DNA of 64,000 bases from Microbacterium sp. BR1 (lineage in GTDB: Bacteria; Actinomycetota; Actinomycetes; Actinomycetales; Microbacteriaceae): the NCBI RefSeq assembly GCF_002812725.1, contig NZ_NMUN01000004.1, forward strand, positions 1,116,001 to 1,180,000. Direction: 5' to 3'. Each line of letters opens with the position of its first letter. The stretch's first letter is position 1. Positions 9,100-18,239 of this stretch are shown in pieces. The position numbers and the translations under genes were made by a program. Under the pieces are notes generated by a model. It saw nothing but the letters and a program-made list of their open reading frames with translations, was not told where the DNA came from and made no database searches.

Positions 9100-10139
9100 C
9101 AGACCACCATCCCGAACTGCTCGCTGAAGCGGACATCGCCCTCGGCCATGTCGCGCATGTCCTGCACGTCGCTGCGGAACATCAGCGTCCGCTCGATGCC
9201 CATCCCGAACGCGAAGCCCGAGTACACCTCGGGGTCGATGCCCGCGGCCCGGAGGACGTTGGGGTTGACCATTCCGCAGCCGCCCCACTCGATCCAGCGC
9301 GCACCGCCCTTGAAGGTCGGGTGCCAGAGGTCGAGTTCGGCCGAGGGCTCGGTGAACGGGAAGTAGTTGGCGCGGAAGCGGGTCTTCGCCTCGGGCCCGA
9401 ACAGAACGCGCGCGGCGTGGTCGAGCGTGCCCTTGAGATGCGCCATCGTGATGCCCTTGTCGATCACGAGCCCCTCGAACTGCGTGAAGACGGGCAGGTG
9501 CGTCGAGTCGAACTCGTCGGTGCGGTAGACCCGGCCCGGGCAGAGCACGTAGATCGGGATGTCGCGCTCGAGCATCGAGCGGACCTGCACGGGGCTCGTG
9601 TGCGTGCGCATGACGAGGTGACGGTCGACCGGGTCGACGAAGAAGGTGTCCTGCATCTGACGTGCCGGGTGGTCGACGTCGAAGTTGAGGGCGTCGAAGT
9701 TGAACCACTCGTGCTCGAGCTCGGGTCCCTCGGCGATCTCCCACCCCATGCCGACGAAGATGTCGCTGACCTGATCCTGCAGCAGGGTGAGCGGATGCCT
9801 CGCGCCCACGCGCGTCCGGGACGCCACAGCGGTGATGTCGATCCGCTCCGCCTCGAGCCGGGCGGCCGTCTCGGCCTCGACCAGCTCCGCCTCGCGCGCG
9901 GCGAGCGCCTGCGCGACACGTCCGCGGGCCTGGCCCATGAGCTTGCCGAACTCGGCCTTCTGGTCCTTCGGCACATCGCGCATGCGGGAGTTCAGCTGGG
10001 CGAGGGGCGAACCCTCCCCCGCGTGTGCGGCGCGCGCGGCCTTGACGGCGGTGGTGTCGCCGGCCGACGCGATGGCCTCGAGCGCTGCCGCGACCGCGGC
10101 GTCCACGGCTTCAGGGGTGATCTCAGGAGTGTCGGACAC
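9099..10139 (-). CDS. pheS: Phenylalanyl-tRNA synthetase alpha subunit
   Basis: 346 aa with an N-terminal coiled-coil tRNA-binding arm and a class II catalytic core. The sequences THTSPVQ, GRVYR.DEFD and the C-terminal FGMGIERT (motif 3) are all present. The start is a GTG reached 8 nt after TAGACT, a -10-like hexamer, so the mRNA has almost no leader. Its stop codon overlaps the pheT ATG. Confidence 0.97.
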   Translation of the reverse strand: MSDTPEITPEAVDAAVAAALEAIASAGDTTAVKAARAAHAGEGSPLAQLNSRMRDVPKDQKAEFGKLMGQARGRVAQALAAREAELVEAETAARLEAERIDITAVASRTRVGARHPLTLLQDQVSDIFVGMGWEIAEGPELEHEWFNFDALNFDVDHPARQMQDTFFVDPVDRHLVMRTHTSPVQVRSMLERDIPIYVLCPGRVYRTDEFDSTHLPVFTQFEGLVIDKGITMAHLKGTLDHAARVLFGPEAKTRFRANYFPFTEPSAELDLWHPTFKGGARWIEWGGCGMVNPNVLRAAGIDPEVYSGFAFGMGIERTLMFRSDVQDMRDMAEGDVRFSEQFGMVV

Positions 10140-10190
10140 GAGACGCGAGTCTACCGGGGCCGGATGCCCGGGCCCGGCCGTGCCCGTCTT

Positions 10191-11114
10191 TCAGGCGCCC
10201 CGATCGTCCCGCTTCTGAACGTCCTCTTCTCGCTGCGCCACGATCAGCTGGGTGTTCGTGCCACCCTCGCGCTGCAAAGGCGCGACGGCGGCCGCGGCCG
10301 CGATCACGCCGGGGGAAGAACGCAGGCGAAGCTCGACCCACTTCGCGATACCCGAGAGCAACAGACACAGCCCGATGTAGATGATGGCCGCGACGATGCC
10401 GGCCTGCAGGATCGGCCGTCCATAGGTGCCCTGGCTGCCGATGAGCTTCGCGAAGGCCAGGAGCTCGGGGTAGGTGATGATGAACCCGAGCGCCGTGTCC
10501 TTCAGCGTCACGACGAGCTGCGCGATGATCACGGGCAGCATCGAGCGCACCGCCTGCGGCAGCAGCACGAACGCCATGACGCCGCTCTTGCGCAGGCCGA
10601 TGGCGTACGCTGCCTCGCCCTGTCCGCGAGGCAGCGCCTCGACGCCCGCCCGCAGAACCTCGGACAGGACAGACCCGTTGTAGACCATGAGCGGGATGAC
10701 GACCGCCCAGTAGACCTCGACGTTGATGCCGACCACGGGAAGCCCGTAGTACATCAACAGCATGAGCACGAGGACCGGTATCGCCCGGAAGACCTCGACG
10801 ACGGCCATCACGGGAACGCGGATCCAGGCGTGATCCGACAGGCGCCCGATGGCGAGCACGAATCCCAGCAGCACCGCGAGCGCCCCCGCGGCGGCGAAGG
10901 CCGCCAGCGTGCGCCCCGTGGCCTCGGCGATCTGCACCCAGACCGCGGAGAACGAGAAGACGTACCACTTCTCGGCCGAGAACTGACCCGTGACCGCGAA
11001 ACGGTAGACCACGAAACCGATGAGCCCCAGGATGATCAGGACGGTGGCAGCGCCGATCAGCCGGTTGCGCAGAACTGCGCGCGGTCCGGGCACGTCGTAG
11101 AGCACGGAGGTCAT
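10191..11114 (-). CDS. gluD: Glutamate ABC transporter permease (GluD-like)
   Basis: 307 aa integral membrane permease of the HisMQ/GlnP type with five or six helices. The ATP-binding-protein contact loop (EAA-type) is EALPRGQGEAAYAIGLRKSG. The ATG (MTSVLYDVPG) overlaps the gluC stop by 4 nt (ATGA), which decides the start over an in-frame upstream codon. It has extra N- and C-terminal cytoplasmic tails compared with GluC, as in the Corynebacterium glutamate system. It is the last gene of gluABCD. Confidence 0.9.
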   Translation of the reverse strand: MTSVLYDVPGPRAVLRNRLIGAATVLIILGLIGFVVYRFAVTGQFSAEKWYVFSFSAVWVQIAEATGRTLAAFAAAGALAVLLGFVLAIGRLSDHAWIRVPVMAVVEVFRAIPVLVLMLLMYYGLPVVGINVEVYWAVVIPLMVYNGSVLSEVLRAGVEALPRGQGEAAYAIGLRKSGVMAFVLLPQAVRSMLPVIIAQLVVTLKDTALGFIITYPELLAFAKLIGSQGTYGRPILQAGIVAAIIYIGLCLLLSGIAKWVELRLRSSPGVIAAAAAVAPLQREGGTNTQLIVAQREEDVQKRDDRGA

Positions 11115-11758
11115 CGCGCGATCCTCCATCGGTTCTCGAGAGTTCGCTGGAGCCACGAGAGCAGGAACACCAGCGCCACGAAGATCGCCGCGACCCAGAG
11201 CAGCACGACGAGGGCGTTCTCGCCCTGCTCGCTCATGACGGCACGGATGCGGCCGAGTTCGGCGACCGAGAAGCCCGCCGCGACGGTCGTGTTCTTCAGG
11301 AGGGCAATGAGCACGCTCATCAGCGGTGGCACGACAGATCGGAACGCCTGCGGGAGGACCACGTACCCCATGACCTGCGAGAACGGGAGGCCGATCGCCC
11401 GGGCCGCCTCGGCTTGGCCCACGGGCACCGTATTGATGCCCGAGCGCAGCACCTCGGCCACGTAGGTGGCGGTATACAGCCCCAGAGCGAGGATGCCCAG
11501 ATACAGGAAATCAAGGGTTGGCAGGCCGAGCTGGGGGTAGCCGAACGCGAAGAAGAAGAAGACCAGCGTGAGGGGGGTGTTGCGAACGGTGTTGACGTAG
11601 ACCGTTCCCACGGCCCGCGCGATCGGTACGGGCGAGACGCGGGCAGCCCCGACGATCGTTCCGAGGATCAGCGCGAGAATCCCGCCCCCGAAGAAGAGGA
11701 TCAGGGTGTTGCGCATCGCCTCAACCCAGATGGGGAGGTGATCGAAGATGACGCCCAT
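11111..11758 (-). CDS. gluC: Glutamate ABC transporter permease (GluC-like)
   Basis: 215 aa permease of the polar amino-acid uptake family, with the EAA-type loop VPVGQAEAARAIGLPFSQ. The start ATG (MGVIFDHLP) follows AGGAAGGA at a 7-nt spacing; the longer open frame was rejected. It forms the membrane channel with GluD. It sits behind a strong hairpin that separates it from gluB and may lower its expression relative to the binding protein. Confidence 0.9.
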   Translation of the reverse strand: MGVIFDHLPIWVEAMRNTLILFFGGGILALILGTIVGAARVSPVPIARAVGTVYVNTVRNTPLTLVFFFFAFGYPQLGLPTLDFLYLGILALGLYTATYVAEVLRSGINTVPVGQAEAARAIGLPFSQVMGYVVLPQAFRSVVPPLMSVLIALLKNTTVAAGFSVAELGRIRAVMSEQGENALVVLLWVAAIFVALVFLLSWLQRTLENRWRIAR

Positions 11759-11794
11759 GCGTCCGTCCTTCCTGGTACCTCGAGCAACGAGAGG

Positions 11795-11825
11795 ATTGCG
11801 GGGGCGGGTCGTCGAGACCCGCCCC
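11795..11825 (-). terminator. Intercistronic GC hairpin between gluB and gluC
   Basis: A perfect 13-bp stem (GCGGGGGCGGGTC / GACCCGCCCCCGC) with a 5-nt loop lies in the 76-nt gap. It overlaps neither gene and has no T-tract. It fits a partial terminator or mRNA-protecting structure that lets the binding-protein gene be expressed more than the permease genes. Confidence 0.65.
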
Positions 11826-11834
11826 CGCGGCGAA

Positions 11835-12731
11835 CTAGTCGACCGTGGGCTGCTCGACCTCAATGCCCGACGAACCGAGGTTCTTGTCGAAGATCGCCTG
11901 CCAGATCTCGCCTCCGTCGGTGAAGAGCGTGTTGATGTGCTCTTGCAGCGCGGTGTCGCCCTTGGTCAGGCCGACGCCGTAGCGCTCCTCGCTGAACGGC
12001 TCACCGACGACCTTGAGGTTCTCGGGGTCCTGAGCCGCGTAGCCGATCAGGATCGCTTCGTCCGTCGTGACGACATCGACGACACCTGAGAGGAGCGCCT
12101 CGACGCACTCGGAATAGCTGTTGAACTCACGCGTCGGCACCTCCGGGTAGTTCGTCCGGATGTTCTGGATCGGCGTCGAACCCGTTGCCGAGCAGACCGT
12201 CGTGTCGGCGCTCAGGTCCTCGACGCTCGCGATGTCGCTGTCCGCGGCGACGAGCAAGCCCTGGCCCGTGACGAAGTAAGGGCCCGCGAAGTCGATCAGT
12301 TCCTTGCGCTTGTCGGTGATCGAGTACGTCCCGACGTAGTAGTCGACGTCGCCGTTCACGATCGCCTGCTCGCGTGCTGAGGAGTCCACGCGGATGAACT
12401 CGATGTTGTCTTCGTCCACGCCGAGCGACGCCGCGATCCAGCGTGCGATGTCGATGTCGAATCCCGTGCGCTCGCTCGTGACGACGTCGAGGTAACCGAG
12501 TCCCGGCTGGTCTTCCTTCACACCGACGACGACCTTGCCGTCAGAAGAAATCCGGTCGAACGTCGGGCTGCCCTCGAGGGACACATCGTCCGCGACCTCG
12601 AACCAGGCGGTGCCCTCGTCCGTCCCTTCGCCCTCGCTGGGGGCTGCGGTGGGGGTGCCGCTGTTACAGGCCGTGAGCGCGAGCGCCGCGACCCCGACGA
12701 TCGCGAGTGCTCCGAATCGTGACTTACGCAT
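11835..12731 (-). CDS. gluB: Glutamate-binding lipoprotein of ABC transporter (GluB-like)
   Basis: 298 aa. It is made as a lipoprotein: basic N-terminus, hydrophobic stretch and lipobox LTAC with the acylated cysteine at position 22, then a Ser/Glu-rich linker. The body is a family 3 solute-binding protein (DRISSDGKVVVGVKEDQPG; GFDIDIARWIA), anchored outside the membrane. The ATG follows AGGAGGA at about 7 nt; the longer frame lacks a lipoprotein signal at its start. It is second in gluABCD, 88 nt after gluA. Confidence 0.93.
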   Translation of the reverse strand: MRKSRFGALAIVGVAALALTACNSGTPTAAPSEGEGTDEGTAWFEVADDVSLEGSPTFDRISSDGKVVVGVKEDQPGLGYLDVVTSERTGFDIDIARWIAASLGVDEDNIEFIRVDSSAREQAIVNGDVDYYVGTYSITDKRKELIDFAGPYFVTGQGLLVAADSDIASVEDLSADTTVCSATGSTPIQNIRTNYPEVPTREFNSYSECVEALLSGVVDVVTTDEAILIGYAAQDPENLKVVGEPFSEERYGVGLTKGDTALQEHINTLFTDGGEIWQAIFDKNLGSSGIEVEQPTVD

Positions 12732-12819
12732 GTGCTGTCCTCCTGGGTTTCGTATATTTCGATATCCCGCGAACGGTGCATGCCCGCGGAAGCGTGTCAG
12801 AACCTGATGGTCGCGTGCG

Positions 12820-13590
12820 TCAGTGCGTGATGAGTTTGGACAGGAAGTCCTTCGCACGATCCGTCTCCGGATGCGTGAAGAAGTCGTCGGGCTTCTGGTC
12901 TTCGAGGATCTTGCCGTCGGCCATGAACACGACCCGATCGGCGGCCTTGCGGGCGAAGCCCATCTCGTGGGTGACGACGATCATCGTCATGCCGTCCCGG
13001 GCGAGGCCGACCATCACATCCAGAACCTCGTTGATCATCTCGGGGTCGAGAGCGCTCGTCGGCTCATCGAACAACATGACCTTGGGGTTCATGGCCAGCG
13101 CTCGGGCGATGGCGACACGCTGCTGCTGACCGCCCGACAACTGCGCCGGGAGCTTGGATGCCTGATGCCCGACGCCGACCCGATCGAGCAGAACCTTGGC
13201 CTCGCGCTCCGCGTCCGCCTTCTTCATCTTGCGGACCTTGATCGGCCCGAGGGTGACGTTCTCGAGGATCGTCAGGTGCGCGAAGAGATTGAACGACTGG
13301 AACACCATCCCCACGTCGGCGCGCAGGTTGGCGAGCCCCTTGCCCTCCCTGGGCAGCTCTCTCCCGTCGATCGTGATGGACCCACTCGTAATCGTCTCGA
13401 GGCGGTTGATCGTGCGGCAGAGCGTCGACTTGCCAGAACCCGAGGGACCGATCACGACGACGACCTCGCCCTCGTTGACCGTCAGATCGATGTCGGTGAG
13501 CGCCTGGAAGTCGCCGTAGTGCTTCTGGACGTCCCTCAGAACGACGAGGGGCACACCCGTCTGCACGTGATTGGTGCCGTTGGATACCAT
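12820..13590 (-). CDS. gluA: Glutamate ABC transporter ATP-binding protein (GluA-like)
   Basis: 256 aa ABC ATPase with Walker [11 protein letters not shown]-loop VFQSFNLF, signature LSGGQQQR, Walker [13 protein letters not shown] and the switch His in VVTHEMGFA, typical of GlnQ-type amino-acid importers. I chose the ATG at 13590, not an in-frame GTG two codons earlier, because TAGGGT lies exactly 6 nt before the ATG (leaderless pattern) and there is no ribosome-binding site. It heads the gluABCD operon. Confidence 0.93.
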   Translation of the reverse strand: MVSNGTNHVQTGVPLVVLRDVQKHYGDFQALTDIDLTVNEGEVVVVIGPSGSGKSTLCRTINRLETITSGSITIDGRELPREGKGLANLRADVGMVFQSFNLFAHLTILENVTLGPIKVRKMKKADAEREAKVLLDRVGVGHQASKLPAQLSGGQQQRVAIARALAMNPKVMLFDEPTSALDPEMINEVLDVMVGLARDGMTMIVVTHEMGFARKAADRVVFMADGKILEDQKPDDFFTHPETDRAKDFLSKLITH

Positions 13591-13643
13591 CGGCACACCC
13601 TAGGAGCGGACGACCCCCAGCGGCAGGGGGTTGACATGTCCCC

Positions 13644-14462
13644 TCAGCGGTGCGTGGGCGGAGTGGACCGCTGCGCGAATGCGCTCTCGTACAGGCACAC
13701 GCTCGCCGCGGTAGCCAGGTTCAGCGATTCCGCACGCCCGTAGATGGGCAGCCGCAGGGCACGGTCGGCCAGGGTGAGCGCGGCGTCCTCGAGACCTCGC
13801 GCTTCATTCCCGAACAGCCATGCGGTCGGCTCGGCGAGCAGTCCCTCATCACGTGCGGCGAGCAGATCCTCGCCCTTCACGTCAGCGGCGAGGACGCGAA
13901 GGCCCGCCCCGCGAGCGAGCCCGAGCACGGGCGCGAGCTCGACGCTGAGCGCGATCGGCAGGTGGAACAGGGACCCCGTCGTGGCGCGCACGACCTTGGG
14001 GTTGTACGGGTCGACGGTGCGGCCGGTCAACACGACGGCGTCGGCGCCCGCGGCATCCGCTGCCCGGATGATCGTGCCGAGGTTGCCGGGATCGCGCACC
14101 TCTTCGCACACGGCGATCAGGCGCGGGGATGCTGCGAAGACATCTCGGACCGAGACCGGGAACTGACGCGCCACGGCGATGACGCCCTGGGGTGTGACGG
14201 TGTCGGCCATGGCATCGAGCACCGCCTCGGTGGCGTAATCGATCTCGAGGCCGACGCCGGACGCCAGATCACGCAGTTCGCCGTGACGATCGATGGCCGA
14301 CGGCGTCGCGAAGAGTTCGACGATCGCGTCGGGCCGATAGGTCAGGGCCTCGCGGACGGCCTGCGGCCCTTCGAGGAGGAAAAGGCCTGTCTCTCCGCGG
14401 GCGCTCCGCTTGGTGAGCTTTGCCACGGCGCGCACGCGCGGTGAGCGCGGGTTCTCGAGCAC
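13644..14462 (-). CDS. TrmH/SpoU-family RNA 2'-O-methyltransferase
   Basis: About 272 aa. An N-terminal substrate-binding domain (ARGETGLFLLEGPQAVREAL) is followed by a SPOUT domain with the knot motifs VRDPGNLGTIIRAADAAG, WLFGNEARGL and LNLATAASVCLYE. It transfers methyl from S-adenosyl-methionine to a ribose in 23S rRNA or tRNA; the exact nucleotide cannot be read from sequence. The start is taken as the GTG at 14462 because TAGACT lies 6 nt upstream; another GTG two codons earlier directly abuts that hexamer. Confidence 0.87.
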   Translation of the reverse strand: MLENPRSPRVRAVAKLTKRSARGETGLFLLEGPQAVREALTYRPDAIVELFATPSAIDRHGELRDLASGVGLEIDYATEAVLDAMADTVTPQGVIAVARQFPVSVRDVFAASPRLIAVCEEVRDPGNLGTIIRAADAAGADAVVLTGRTVDPYNPKVVRATTGSLFHLPIALSVELAPVLGLARGAGLRVLAADVKGEDLLAARDEGLLAEPTAWLFGNEARGLEDAALTLADRALRLPIYGRAESLNLATAASVCLYESAFAQRSTPPTHR

Positions 14463-14504
14463 GTGCACAGTCTAGGGCGCCGCGGTCATGCGCCCGTGAA
14501 CGCC

Positions 14505-14539
14505 GAAGGCCCCGCTCTCGAGATGAGAGCGGGGCCTTC
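14505..14539 (-). terminator. Terminator of the infC-rpmI-rplT operon
   Basis: A perfect 15-bp inverted repeat (GAAGGCCCCGCTCTC / GAGAGCGGGGCCTTC) with a 5-nt loop lies between rplT and the next gene. It lacks a long T-tail, as is usual in this phylum. Confidence 0.8.
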
Positions 14540-14595
14540 GAACGAACAGCGGCTAACGCGGACGCCTTCGGCGCCGACGTGCGGTGCCGTTTGGA

Positions 14596-14982
14596 CTACG
14601 CGGATGCCTTGGGCGCCGACGTGTCGGCGGGCAGGGCGGCCTTGGCCGTGGCGACGAGCGAGGCGAACGTGGCGGGCTCGTTGACCGCGAGCTCGGCGAG
14701 CATGCGACGGTCGACCTGCACACCAGCGAGGCCGAGGCCCTGGATGAAGCGGTTGTACGTCAGGCCGTTCTGGCGGGACGCGGCGTTGATGCGCTGGATC
14801 CACAGACGACGGAAGTCGCCCTTGCGCTTGCGGCGGTCACGGTACGCATAGACGAGCGAGTGGGTGACCTGCTCCTTGGCCTTGCGGTACAGGCGCGAAC
14901 GCTGTCCGCGGTAACCGGAGGCGCGCTCGAGGATGACGCGACGCTTCTTGTGGGCGTTTACTGCCCGCTTGACTCTAGCCAT
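14596..14982 (-). CDS. rplT: 50S ribosomal protein L20
   Basis: 128 aa, starting [15 protein letters not shown], with the strongly basic N-terminal extension and the conserved [10 protein letters not shown] and LNGLTY-like (QNGLTYNRF) region. It binds 23S rRNA early in large-subunit assembly. It is third in infC-rpmI-rplT, 31 nt after rpmI. An Ala/Pro-rich C-terminal tail (about 10 aa) extends past the usual end. Confidence 0.97.
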   Translation of the reverse strand: MARVKRAVNAHKKRRVILERASGYRGQRSRLYRKAKEQVTHSLVYAYRDRRKRKGDFRRLWIQRINAASRQNGLTYNRFIQGLGLAGVQVDRRMLAELAVNEPATFASLVATAKAALPADTSAPKASA

Positions 14983-15013
14983 TTGTCTTGTTTCCTATCC
15001 TGATTCGGCGCGC

Positions 15014-15208
15014 TCAGCGACCGAGAAGCTTCTTGGCGACCTTGGTGTCGGCCTTGGACAGGACCTGGTCCTGGTTCAGGCGACGCGTGCGACGGCTCGA
15101 CTTGCCCTCGAGGTTGTGGCGCATTCCGGCCTGCTGCTTCTTGAGCTTTCCGCTGCCGGTGATCTTGAAGCGCTTCTTGGCACCCGAGTGGGTCTTCTGC
15201 TTCGGCAT
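15014..15208 (-). CDS. rpmI: 50S ribosomal protein L35
   Basis: 64 aa, starting [14 protein letters not shown], the L35 hallmark, and ending KVAKKLLGR. The short frame lies at the end of a much longer open frame; the ATG was chosen from the family start and the upstream purine-rich AAAGGAAAACG. It lies between infC and rplT. Confidence 0.97.
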   Translation of the reverse strand: MPKQKTHSGAKKRFKITGSGKLKKQQAGMRHNLEGKSSRRTRRLNQDQVLSKADTKVAKKLLGR

Positions 15209-15282
15209 CTCGTTTTCCTTTGCTGAGGCCCCGGAGGGCGTCGTGGGTGTGCACCCGCCGGGGCGGGAGTGGTGTGAGGGTC

Positions 15283-15903
15283 CTACTCGGCGACCGATTC
15301 GGCCGTCTCGGACTCGGGCTTGGGACCGCGAGCCTCGCGCGCAGCCTGCTTGCTCGCGTCGCGCTTGGCGTTCTGCTCGGTCTTGACCTCGGACTTGTTC
15401 TTGTGCGGTGCGACGACCATGACCATGTTGCGACCGTCGATCGTGGGGTTCGACTCGACCGTGCCGAACTCGGCGACATCCTCGGCGAACTTCCGCAGAA
15501 GACGCACGCCCTGCTCGGGACGCGACTGCTCGCGACCGCGGAAGAGGATCATCGCCTTGACCTTGTCTCCGGTCTTGAGGAAGCCCTCGGCGCGCTTGCG
15601 CTTGGTCTCGTAGTCGTGCTCGTCGATCTTCAGACGGAAGCGGACCTCTTTGAGGACCGTGTTCGCCTGGTTGCGGCGAGCTTCCTTGGCCTTCTGCGCG
15701 GCCTCGTACTTGAACTTCCCGTAATCCATGATCTTGACCACGGGCGGCTTCGAGTTGGGGGCCACCTCGACCAGGTCGAGCTCTGCCTCCTGCGCGAGGC
15801 GTAGCGCTGCCTCGATGCGGACGACACCGATCTGCTCTCCTGCGGGGCCGACGAGTCGGACCTCGGGCACGCGGATGCGGTCGTTGGTGCGGGGATCGCT
15901 GAT
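15283..15903 (-). CDS. infC: Translation initiation factor IF-3, starting at AUC
   Basis: 206 aa if read from [23 protein letters not shown] Shine-Dalgarno AGAGGAG lies 6 nt before the ATC, and the IF-3 family begins here. The in-frame ATG 57 nt further up would add residues with no counterpart and lies in a folded leader. IF3 binds the 30S subunit and rejects starts other than AUG/GUG/UUG; a rare AUC start lets it limit its own synthesis, as known for the AUU start of E. coli infC. An N-domain, a [11 protein letters not shown] linker and a C-domain are present, plus a Lys/Ala-rich tail (residues about 175-206). Confidence 0.92.
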   Translation of the reverse strand: MSDPRTNDRIRVPEVRLVGPAGEQIGVVRIEAALRLAQEAELDLVEVAPNSKPPVVKIMDYGKFKYEAAQKAKEARRNQANTVLKEVRFRLKIDEHDYETKRKRAEGFLKTGDKVKAMILFRGREQSRPEQGVRLLRKFAEDVAEFGTVESNPTIDGRNMVMVVAPHKNKSEVKTEQNAKRDASKQAAREARGPKPESETAESVAE

Positions 15904-15928
15904 GCGGAACTCCTCTAGATCTGGGTAA

Positions 15929-16004
15929 CCGCACGACGGAGCCGTGCGGGGTGGAAGCACCCGGAGACGAGAGTTTCCGGGTGAAGCGAACGTCGCATTC
16001 CACC
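15929..16004 (-). promoter_or_regulatory. Folded 5' leader of the infC operon
   Basis: Two structures lie just upstream of infC. The first is a 7-bp hairpin (CCGCACG at 15929-15935 with CGTGCGG at 15943-15949). The second is a nested element: outer 7-bp stem GGTGGAA/TTCCACC (15950-15956 with 15998-16004) enclosing an 8-bp hairpin CACCCGGA/TCCGGGTG (15958-15965 with 15976-15983). Leaders of infC-rpmI-rplT operons are often bound by L20 or IF3 for autoregulation; which applies here is unknown. Confidence 0.55.
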
Positions 16005-16188
16005 CGGCGCGGTATCGAAACAGCCCGCCGGCTTTGTGCCCAGACCACCGAATGCCTCAGATCGAGACGAGCCAGCGGAGCACGTGGACCCGGTAGCCTG
16101 ACCTATGGTCGGCGCGGGTGGGATGCGAATCCTCTTCGAACCGAGACAGAAGTCCCGGAGCCCGCAGAAGTCTAGCAGAGAGCGACAC

Positions 16189-16602
16189 GTGAGCACGATT
16201 CCCCCCGAAGACAACGTCCGAGTCGGCAACGAACCGGATGCCGCCACGCAAGCTCGCTGGGAGGAACAAGAACGCGCAGCCTCGGCCGCAACCCGCGACA
16301 TCGCGGACGTTCCCGCCGTCGAGGTCATCACGACGACCGCCGTCCATCTGCTGAGTGCCGCCGCTGTCAAGACCGGCCTCGCCGATGACCCGGGCAACCA
16401 GACCGACCTCGACGAGGCCCGCAAGCTCATCAACGCCCTGGCAGGCCTCATCACCGCGGCCGCACCCGAGGTGAGCGACATGCACGCCCGCTCGCTGCGC
16501 GATGGCCTGCGGTCGGTTCAGCTGGCGTTCCGCGAGGCATCCGTCATCCCCGATCCCATCGGTAAGGGACCGGGCGAGAAGTGGACCGGGCCCGTCACCT
16601 GA
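16189..16602 (+). CDS. DUF1844 domain protein
   Basis: 137 aa. The C-terminal two-thirds (LLSAAAVKTGLADDPGNQTD ... ARKLINALAGLITAA) matches the DUF1844 family, small helical proteins of unknown function found across bacteria. The GTG start (VSTIPPEDNVRVG) follows a purine-rich AGAGAGCGA. It is divergent from infC, and actinobacterial genomes commonly keep this gene beside infC. No catalytic residue stands out. Confidence 0.8.
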   Translation: MSTIPPEDNVRVGNEPDAATQARWEEQERAASAATRDIADVPAVEVITTTAVHLLSAAAVKTGLADDPGNQTDLDEARKLINALAGLITAAAPEVSDMHARSLRDGLRSVQLAFREASVIPDPIGKGPGEKWTGPVT

Positions 16603-16618
16603 CCCGGCGCCCCGAGCG

Positions 16619-17422
16619 TCAGGTGGCCGAGCGCTCCAGCCGAACCGTGAGCGAGTCGACGAGCGTCGCGATGCGGTCGTCCGCCGCCCAGCGCTGAGCC
16701 AGGCGCGCGAGCACGGGGTCGAGTTCTTGACGCTCGAGGCCCCGCAGCAGACTCAGCCGGACGATCGTCTCGGGGCCGCGGAGACGCGCGGAGGGGTCTC
16801 CCGGTTCGAGCACGATGTCGACCGCGGCCAGCTCCGTCGCGATCGACTCGAGGAATGCCTGCCGCACCTCGACCGACTCCGACGACGGGATCCACGACTC
16901 GCCGTGCGCGAGCGCCCACACCGCGGGCCTGCGGATGACGAACTCGGTCTCGGAGCCCGGGTCGACCACGATCAGGTCGGTGCCCTCCCCCACGGCGGCC
17001 TGTGCCACCCGCGCGACGGGCGTCGGGATCGGCCTGGCCGAGGCATCCCACGCCTGCATCGCGGCGACGCTCGAGAACGCGGGAAGGACCGTCCTCCCGT
17101 CGGGGGCGGCCACCGTCACGATCGAGAGCTCCTGGGTCTTGTCGACGGTCAGCCCCGACGGCGCAACGCCGGTCTCGCCCCGCTCGGCGATCAACGGGAC
17201 GAGCAACCGCACGGCCCGCAGCGCGTCGACCACGGCCGCCTGGCCCACCTCGCCCGCACGAAAGGCGGCGAGGGCTGCGAGGAACGCCTCGGGCGCCGAC
17301 CCGTCGTCGTCGGCGTGCGGGTTCGGTTGGAAAGCGCGCCCCTCCCACGGGACGCCCGCGGAGTCGGCGCCGTGCGTGTGCCCGGTGCTGCTCGCGTCGT
17401 CCGGATCAGCCGGCCGCGACAT
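16619..17422 (-). CDS. SseB-family protein
   Basis: 267 aa. The central part ([57 protein letters not shown]) is the SseB N-terminal domain, found in proteins of uncertain role. The first 30 residues are Asp/Ser/His-rich and probably unstructured. The ATG start lies within the last 17 nt of hisA, so it is the fifth gene of the his transcript. The link to histidine synthesis seems positional only. Confidence 0.8.
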   Translation of the reverse strand: MSRPADPDDASSTGHTHGADSAGVPWEGRAFQPNPHADDDGSAPEAFLAALAAFRAGEVGQAAVVDALRAVRLLVPLIAERGETGVAPSGLTVDKTQELSIVTVAAPDGRTVLPAFSSVAAMQAWDASARPIPTPVARVAQAAVGEGTDLIVVDPGSETEFVIRRPAVWALAHGESWIPSSESVEVRQAFLESIATELAAVDIVLEPGDPSARLRGPETIVRLSLLRGLERQELDPVLARLAQRWAADDRIATLVDSLTVRLERSAT

Positions 17423-18152
17423 CCAACGCCTCGGCCAGCGTGAACGCTCCCGCATACAGGGCCCGACCCACGATCGCGCCCTCGACGCCGAGCGGGACCA
17501 ATTCTCGGAGCGCTGCGATGTCATCGAGGCTCGAGACGCCACCCGAGGCCACGACGGGCTTCGGCGTACGTGACGTCACCTGGCGGAGCAGGTCGAGGTT
17601 CGGGCCCTTGAGCGTGCCGTCCTTCGTGACGTCGGTGACGACGTAACGGCTGCAGCCGGCGGCCTCGAGGCGGTCGAGGACCGTCCAGAGGTCGCCACCT
17701 TCTTCGGTCCAGCCGCGCGCGGCGAGGGTCGTCCCACGAACGTCGAGTCCGACGGCGATGGCCTCGCCGTAGCGGGCGATCACGTCGGCCGCCCACTCGG
17801 GGTTCTCGAGCGCGGCGGTGCCCAGGTTGATGCGGCTCGCACCGCTGTCGAGGGCGGCCTCGAGCGAGCGGTCATCACGGATGCCCCCCGACAGCTCGAC
17901 GCGCACCCCCTTGACCTGCTTGATCACCTTGCGCAGGACCGAGGTGTTGTTCCCGCGGCCAAACGCGGCGTCGAGGTCGACGAGGTGGATCCACGTCGCA
18001 CCCTGGCGGGCGAAGTCGAGCGCCGCGTCGACGGGGTCGCCATGGAAGGTCTCGGTGCCGGCCTCGCCCTGAGTCAGGCGAACGGCCTTACCCCCAGCGA
18101 CATCGACGGCGGGAAGGAGGACGAGCTCGGGTGTGGCGGAGAAGTCGTTCAT
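17406..18152 (-). CDS. priA: Phosphoribosyl isomerase HisA/PriA
   Basis: 248 aa (beta/alpha)8 barrel. The two catalytic aspartates are in [10 protein letters not shown] and [11 protein letters not shown]. It isomerises ProFAR in histidine synthesis. Actinobacterial members usually also do the TrpF step, and the sequence has the PriA-like start and RGWTEEGG loop, so dual function is likely but not proved. GAGGATCC precedes the ATG. It overlaps the SseB gene downstream. Confidence 0.93.
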   Translation of the reverse strand: MNDFSATPELVLLPAVDVAGGKAVRLTQGEAGTETFHGDPVDAALDFARQGATWIHLVDLDAAFGRGNNTSVLRKVIKQVKGVRVELSGGIRDDRSLEAALDSGASRINLGTAALENPEWAADVIARYGEAIAVGLDVRGTTLAARGWTEEGGDLWTVLDRLEAAGCSRYVVTDVTKDGTLKGPNLDLLRQVTSRTPKPVVASGGVSSLDDIAALRELVPLGVEGAIVGRALYAGAFTLAEALDVAAG

Positions 18153-18239
18153 GGATCCTCGTGCGTGGGCGGATGCGCCGGTTTGACACCGGATCCGGCA
18201 GCCGCGGGACGCGGGCCGGGGGCCGGATGGGCACGAAGC

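Noticed and set aside
15904-15960. Upstream ATG for infC giving a 225-residue protein
   Set aside because: The added residues have no IF-3 counterpart and lie inside hairpins, while the ATC has a proper Shine-Dalgarno.
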